From Gammaproteobacteria bacterium (lineage in GTDB: Bacteria; Pseudomonadota; Gammaproteobacteria; GCA-001735895), in NCBI GenBank assembly GCA_029882955.1, contig JAOUJX010000110.1:1-10815 (forward strand): 10,815 bases of DNA. Direction: 5' to 3'. Positions 8,067 through 10,815 of the stretch are shown here, piece after piece. A program made the position numbers and the translations under genes. The notes under the pieces are model-generated. The model did not search any database, was not told the DNA's origin, and saw nothing but the letters and a program-made list of their open reading frames with translations. The first letter of the stretch is position 1. Each line of letters opens with the position of its first letter.

Positions 8067-8086
8067 GGCACCAGCACCGCTGGTCC
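8067..8086 (-). promoter_or_regulatory. Stem-loop in the rpsU leader
   Basis: ACCAGC at 8070-8075 is perfectly complementary to GCTGGT at 8079-8084, with a three-base loop. With one bulged base the stem extends by two G-C pairs (8067-8068 with 8085-8086). It lies about 35 bases before the rpsU start, inside the leader predicted from the promoter at 8104-8131, and has no T-run on the rpsU side that would make it a terminator. A regulatory or stabilising role for the S21 message is inference. Confidence 0.4.
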
Positions 8087-8102
8087 GCTTTTTGAGGCGG
8101 AC
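8083..8102. repeat. Inverted repeat at the predicted rpsU transcription start
   Basis: GTCCGC at 8083-8088 and GCGGAC at 8097-8102 form a perfect six-base inverted repeat with an eight-base spacer. The right arm begins just after the -10 hexamer of the rpsU promoter, where transcription should begin. It shares GTCC-side bases with the leader stem-loop, so the two structures exclude each other. Since only part of the right arm would be in the rpsU transcript, a protein-binding operator is as likely as an RNA structure; neither is proven. Confidence 0.4.
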
Positions 8103-8103
8103 A

Positions 8104-8131
8104 ATTATAAGGAGGCGGTATTAAATATCAA
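8104..8131 (-). promoter_or_regulatory. Predicted sigma-70 promoter of rpsU
   Basis: On the minus strand the sequence reads TTGATA (8131-8126), a 16-base spacer, then a perfect TATAAT (8109-8104). Only one base differs from the consensus -35. Transcription would begin near 8097, giving a leader of about 63 bases to the rpsU ATG. Because the genes downstream are so tightly spaced, this promoter may drive yqeY, gltD and hemE too. Confidence 0.65.
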
Positions 8132-8169
8132 TCGCCATTCGTTAAAAAAGTCAGGTAAAACGTTAATTT

Positions 8170-9183
8170 ATGAAGGTTTTGGGTCTGGAAAGCTCCTGTG
8201 ATGAGACAGGCATCGCAATATTTGATACCGAGAGCAAAGAAATATCGCAACGACTCTACTCGCAAATAGAGCGTCATCAGGAATATGGTGGCGTTGTACC
8301 GGAGTTGGCGTCGCGTGATCACGTCGCCAAAGCGGCACCGATGATTCAGGATATTTTGCAGGAATGTGGAGGTGTCGAGTCGATCGACGCGATCGCCTAT
8401 ACCCGTGGTCCGGGTTTGATCGGTGCGCTCATGGTGGGTGCCAGTATCGCTCGGGGTATTAGCTGGGCACTCGATAAGCCCGTGCTCGGCGTGCACCATA
8501 TGGAGGGTCATTTGCTGGCGCCGATGCTCGGTGACGATCATCCCGAATACCCTTTTGTGGCATTACTGGTATCTGGTGGACATACCATGTTGGTGGATGT
8601 GCAGGCCGTCGGCAAATACCGTATTTTAGGTGAATCGCTCGATGACGCGGTTGGAGAGGCTTTTGATAAAACTGCGAAACTACTGGGTTTGCCATATCCC
8701 GGCGGACCGCAGTTGGCAGCGTTGGCTGATCAGACTTCGCAGAGCCGGTTCAGGTTTCCAAGGCCGATGACGAATCGACCCGGCCTCGAATTTAGTTTTA
8801 GCGGTCTGAAAACTGCCGCGCTTAATATTATTCAGCAATATAGCCCGCTAGACGATTTGTTGCGTGCTGAAATTGCACATGCTTTTCAACACGCTGTGGT
8901 CGATACACTGCGTATCAAATGTGCTCGGGCGCTTGATCATACCGGATATTCACGGTTGGTCATTGCGGGTGGTGTCGGCGCAAATCAGCACTTGCGAGCT
9001 GTGCTGACCACGATGCTTGAGCAAAGGGGGGGCAGGGTATATTTCCCGGCTATCGAATATTGCACCGATAATGGTGCGATGATCGCCTATGCGGGTGCGT
9101 TGCGCCTTAACGCGGGGCAGGCTGACGAGAATGTATACGATGTGTTGCCACGCTGGTCGCTGGAAAGCCTGCCCGGTTTTTAG
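8170..9183 (+). CDS. tsaD: tRNA threonylcarbamoyladenosine transferase subunit TsaD
   Basis: TsaD (formerly Gcp/YgjD) works with TsaB and TsaE to transfer the threonylcarbamoyl group from threonylcarbamoyl-AMP to A37 of tRNAs that read ANN codons. The 337 residues equal the E. coli length. GLESSCDETGIAIFD opens the ASKHA fold at 5-19; HMEGH at 110-114 and Asp300 (CTDNGAMIAY) are the metal ligands; LLVSGGHT at 132-139, FSGLKTA at 210-216 and IAGGVGANQHL at 265-275 form the nucleotide and substrate site. The start ATG follows an in-frame stop at 8122 and gives the standard N-terminus; its ribosome site is poor (AGG 14 bases upstream). It is divergent from rpsU, the conserved gammaproteobacterial arrangement, and ends seven bases from the convergent plsY. 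Confidence 0.97.
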   Translation: MKVLGLESSCDETGIAIFDTESKEISQRLYSQIERHQEYGGVVPELASRDHVAKAAPMIQDILQECGGVESIDAIAYTRGPGLIGALMVGASIARGISWALDKPVLGVHHMEGHLLAPMLGDDHPEYPFVALLVSGGHTMLVDVQAVGKYRILGESLDDAVGEAFDKTAKLLGLPYPGGPQLAALADQTSQSRFRFPRPMTNRPGLEFSFSGLKTAALNIIQQYSPLDDLLRAEIAHAFQHAVVDTLRIKCARALDHTGYSRLVIAGGVGANQHLRAVLTTMLEQRGGRVYFPAIEYCTDNGAMIAYAGALRLNAGQADENVYDVLPRWSLESLPGF

Positions 9184-9190
9184 TTCAGAC

Positions 9191-9772
9191 TCAGCTCTCC
9201 GTACCCTGAAGCAGTCGCTGTATATTGCTTCGATGACGCCAGATTAAAATGACCGACATGGCGGTAGAAATCAGGGTGATGGGCATCGAAGTTTCCTGCC
9301 AGTAGATCAGCAGGGGCAAGGTGGCAAAGGCAATGATCGCCGCCAGCGAAGATATTTTGAAAAATTTGGCAAACAGGAGCCAGATGGCAATGATAATCAA
9401 ACCGATTATCCAGTTAAATCCTACGTTTACCGCTATTGCGGTAGCGACGCCTTTGCCGCCTTTAAAGCGGAAGAAGACCGGGTAGCAGTGCCCGGCAAAA
9501 GCGCAAAATCCGGTTGCAGCAATGAGCAGTCTGTCATCGCTTACGGTCATTGCCACGAGTACCGGTATTAACCCCTTCAGGCAGTCACCGACCAGGGTGA
9601 GAAAAGCGGCTTTTTTGCCTGCGATCCGTAAGACGTTGGTGGCCCCGGGATTATTCGAGCCCTCGCTGCGTGGATCTGGGAAACCCATGATTGTACTAAG
9701 GATGATTGCCGACGACAGTGAGCCGAGCAAATAGGCCAGTAAGGGTAAACTAATCGTTTCAAGGTAGGGCAT
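9191..9772 (-). CDS. plsY: Acyl-phosphate glycerol-3-phosphate acyltransferase PlsY
   Basis: PlsY is a polytopic inner-membrane enzyme that uses acyl-phosphate, made by PlsX, to acylate the 1-position of glycerol-3-phosphate, the first step of phospholipid synthesis in the PlsX-PlsY route. The 193 residues have about six hydrophobic segments. The three conserved loops are present: GSLSSAI at 17-23, GSNNPGATNVLR at 38-49 (phosphate-binding, glycine-rich) and GHCYPVFFRFKGGKGVAT at 94-111. The ATG has only a weak ribosome site. It faces tsaD, as in E. coli and Pseudomonas, but the usual divergent neighbour folB is absent and bioH takes its place. Confidence 0.95.
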   Translation of the reverse strand: MPYLETISLPLLAYLLGSLSSAIILSTIMGFPDPRSEGSNNPGATNVLRIAGKKAAFLTLVGDCLKGLIPVLVAMTVSDDRLLIAATGFCAFAGHCYPVFFRFKGGKGVATAIAVNVGFNWIIGLIIIAIWLLFAKFFKISSLAAIIAFATLPLLIYWQETSMPITLISTAMSVILIWRHRSNIQRLLQGTES

Positions 9773-9854
9773 CGATACGTCGGATGATTATTTGAATTTG
9801 TTAAGAAGTCACGGCACTCTAGCAGAAAGTAAAAGCATTGGCAGCAGGCGATCT

Positions 9855-10607
9855 ATGAAAAATCAGGCATTATCAGTTACCCAAAGTGGTCGCGGTGAGG
9901 CTGTAATCCTGTTACACGGCTGGGGTATGAATGCCGCCGTGTTCGAACCTTTAAGGGTTGAACTGGCGCGCAACAACCGGGTTTACTGCGTTGATTTGCC
10001 GGGTTATGGTTCGAGCCGGTGGGATGCCGATTTGTCGTTTACCGATCAGGTAGCGCTGGTTGCGTCAAGTTTGCCCGCTGGCAGGCTATTGGGCTGGTCA
10101 ATGGGTGGTTTATACGCGACGCAACTGGCACAACAATATGCGGGTCAGTTTAGTCAATTGACACTGGTTTGTTGCAACCCCTGTTTCGTACGCCGGGAAG
10201 ACTGGGACTGCGCCGTTGATGAAGCAGTGTTTGATGCTTTTGGTGAAGCATTAAACAGGGGCTGGAAGTCGACCGTAAAACGGTTTTTAACCTTACAGAT
10301 GCACGGTAACGATAACGCCCGACAGCTCACGCGAGAGTTGATGGCGGGACTCGAAACTACTGGCGAACCTAATATTGAAGCGCTGCTTTTTGGGTTGAAT
10401 TTACTCAAGCAAAACGATAGTCGTCCATTGTTGGCGAGCCTCGATTTGCCGATAAAAATGATACTTGGTGGTCGCGATATACTGGTGCCGCATAATCTGG
10501 CTAAAGAAATTGTACATATTAATCCGCGAATTCAGGTAGAATCGCTCGCCTTCGCGGCTCATGCGCCATTTTTATCGCATACGGATCAGTTTTTGACGAT
10601 GCTTTAA
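9855..10607 (+). CDS. bioH: Pimeloyl-ACP methyl ester carboxylesterase BioH
   Basis: BioH is a cytoplasmic alpha/beta hydrolase that removes the methyl group from pimeloyl-ACP methyl ester, ending the BioC-BioH detour that builds the biotin precursor. From the ATG it has 250 residues (E. coli 256). The oxyanion region is LLHGWGMN at 19-26, the nucleophile is Ser82 in GWSMGG, followed by Asp208 (GGRDILVP) and His236 (AAHAPFLSH): nearly the same positions as in the E. coli enzyme. SNPCF-like CNPCF at 107-111 and RFLTLQ at 143-148 are also typical of BioH. A TTG at 9792 would add 21 residues with no family counterpart; the ATG has AGG six bases upstream and is preferred. bioC follows after 55 bases. 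Confidence 0.93.
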   Translation: MKNQALSVTQSGRGEAVILLHGWGMNAAVFEPLRVELARNNRVYCVDLPGYGSSRWDADLSFTDQVALVASSLPAGRLLGWSMGGLYATQLAQQYAGQFSQLTLVCCNPCFVRREDWDCAVDEAVFDAFGEALNRGWKSTVKRFLTLQMHGNDNARQLTRELMAGLETTGEPNIEALLFGLNLLKQNDSRPLLASLDLPIKMILGGRDILVPHNLAKEIVHINPRIQVESLAFAAHAPFLSHTDQFLTML

Positions 10608-10662
10608 AGCTTTGCCTGAAGCCTCTTATTTTATCGATTAAATGAACAATAAGGTTCTCTAG

Positions 10663-10815
10663 TTGGATTTACTCAACCCGCCTCGCTTAGATAAAGATTC
10701 TGTTAAGAAGACCTTTAATCGTGCTGCTAAAAGATACAATAAATCGGCCATTTTGCAAGATGAAGTGCTGCGACGGCTATTGCAGCGCCTGCAGTATATT
10801 CGTCTTAAACCAGAA
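10663..10815 (+). CDS. bioC: Malonyl-ACP O-methyltransferase BioC (N-terminal 51 codons)
   Basis: BioC methylates malonyl-ACP with S-adenosylmethionine so that it can enter the fatty acid cycle and be extended to pimeloyl-ACP methyl ester, BioH's substrate. Only the N-terminus is in the window, before the methyltransferase core. It carries the family opening LDKDSVKKTFNRAAKRYN at about 9-26, followed by LQDEVLRRLLQRL; the rest runs off the end. The first usable codon is TTG at 10663, directly after an in-frame TAG, with AAGG eight bases upstream. No in-frame ATG or GTG comes before the conserved region. Position just after bioH supports the call. Confidence 0.85.
   Translation, partial: MDLLNPPRLDKDSVKKTFNRAAKRYNKSAILQDEVLRRLLQRLQYIRLKPE

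Noticed and set aside
8109..8158. Perfect AAGGAGG on the plus strand at 8109-8115, followed four bases later by a 12-codon frame opening with ATT and ending TAA at 8156, as a possible tsaD leader peptide.
   Set aside because: ATT is a very rare start codon, the spacing is short, and the purine run falls in the spacer of the oppositely directed rpsU promoter, so coincidence is likelier. It is also too far (about 54 bases) to serve the tsaD ATG.
8128..8541. A 137-codon open frame on the minus strand over the start of tsaD and the rpsU promoter.
   Set aside because: It is antisense to the conserved TsaD N-terminus and would run through the rpsU promoter; no motif or ribosome site supports it.
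9792..9854. A TTG start at 9792 giving BioH a 21-residue N-terminal extension.
   Set aside because: The extra residues have no counterpart in BioH, while the ATG at 9855 has a suitable AGG six bases upstream and puts the catalytic serine at position 82 as in E. coli.
1..10815. Mobile elements, CRISPR arrays, toxin-antitoxin or defence genes, tRNA genes.
   Set aside because: Every stretch is accounted for by intact housekeeping genes with short gaps; I saw no transposase, repeat array, or tRNA-like cloverleaf.

Overview
This window looks like ordinary core chromosome of a gammaproteobacterium of medium GC. The type IV pilus genes pilM-N-O run divergently from mrcA (PBP1a), as around ponA in Pseudomonas. 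The hemE, TsaD, PlsY, BioH and S21 proteins all carry recognisable gammaproteobacterial family motifs. I see no phage genes, insertion sequences, CRISPR arrays, tRNAs or rRNAs. I cannot name a genus.

Layout. Positions 1-2087 (minus strand) hold pilM, pilN and the first 145 codons of pilO, with overlapping stop and start codons; this is the inner-membrane assembly platform of the type IV pilus. A divergent control region (2088-2262) separates them from mrcA (2263-4824, plus), a bifunctional peptidoglycan synthase. Convergent to mrcA is a tight minus-strand run, rpsU (S21), yqeY, gltD (glutamate synthase small subunit) and hemE (uroporphyrinogen decarboxylase), occupying 8034 down to 4841 with gaps of only 11, 12 and 3 bases. 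A good sigma-70-type promoter lies upstream of rpsU. tsaD (8170-9183, plus) is divergent from rpsU, as in other gammaproteobacteria, and plsY (9191-9772, minus) is convergent with it. bioH (9855-10607) and the start of bioC (from 10663) read plus to the window edge. No gene-free stretch reaches 300 bases.

How the genes relate. The window joins several housekeeping tasks: pilus assembly, cell-wall synthesis, translation and tRNA modification (S21, TsaD), nitrogen assimilation (GltD), haem synthesis (HemE), phospholipid synthesis (PlsY) and pimeloyl-ACP synthesis for biotin (BioC makes the methyl ester that BioH later cleaves). The gene order suggests that two blocks familiar from other gammaproteobacteria have been joined. 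The rpsU-yqeY pair, usually followed by dnaG-rpoD, is here followed by gltD-hemE, which usually follows gltB.

I found no convincing new biological system. The points most worth checking are the rpsU-yqeY-gltD-hemE operon without gltB, the inverted repeats at the rpsU promoter and leader, a strong excess of the tetranucleotide TCGA that appears to drive leucine codon choice, the acidic insert in PBP1a, and the unusual bioC start.
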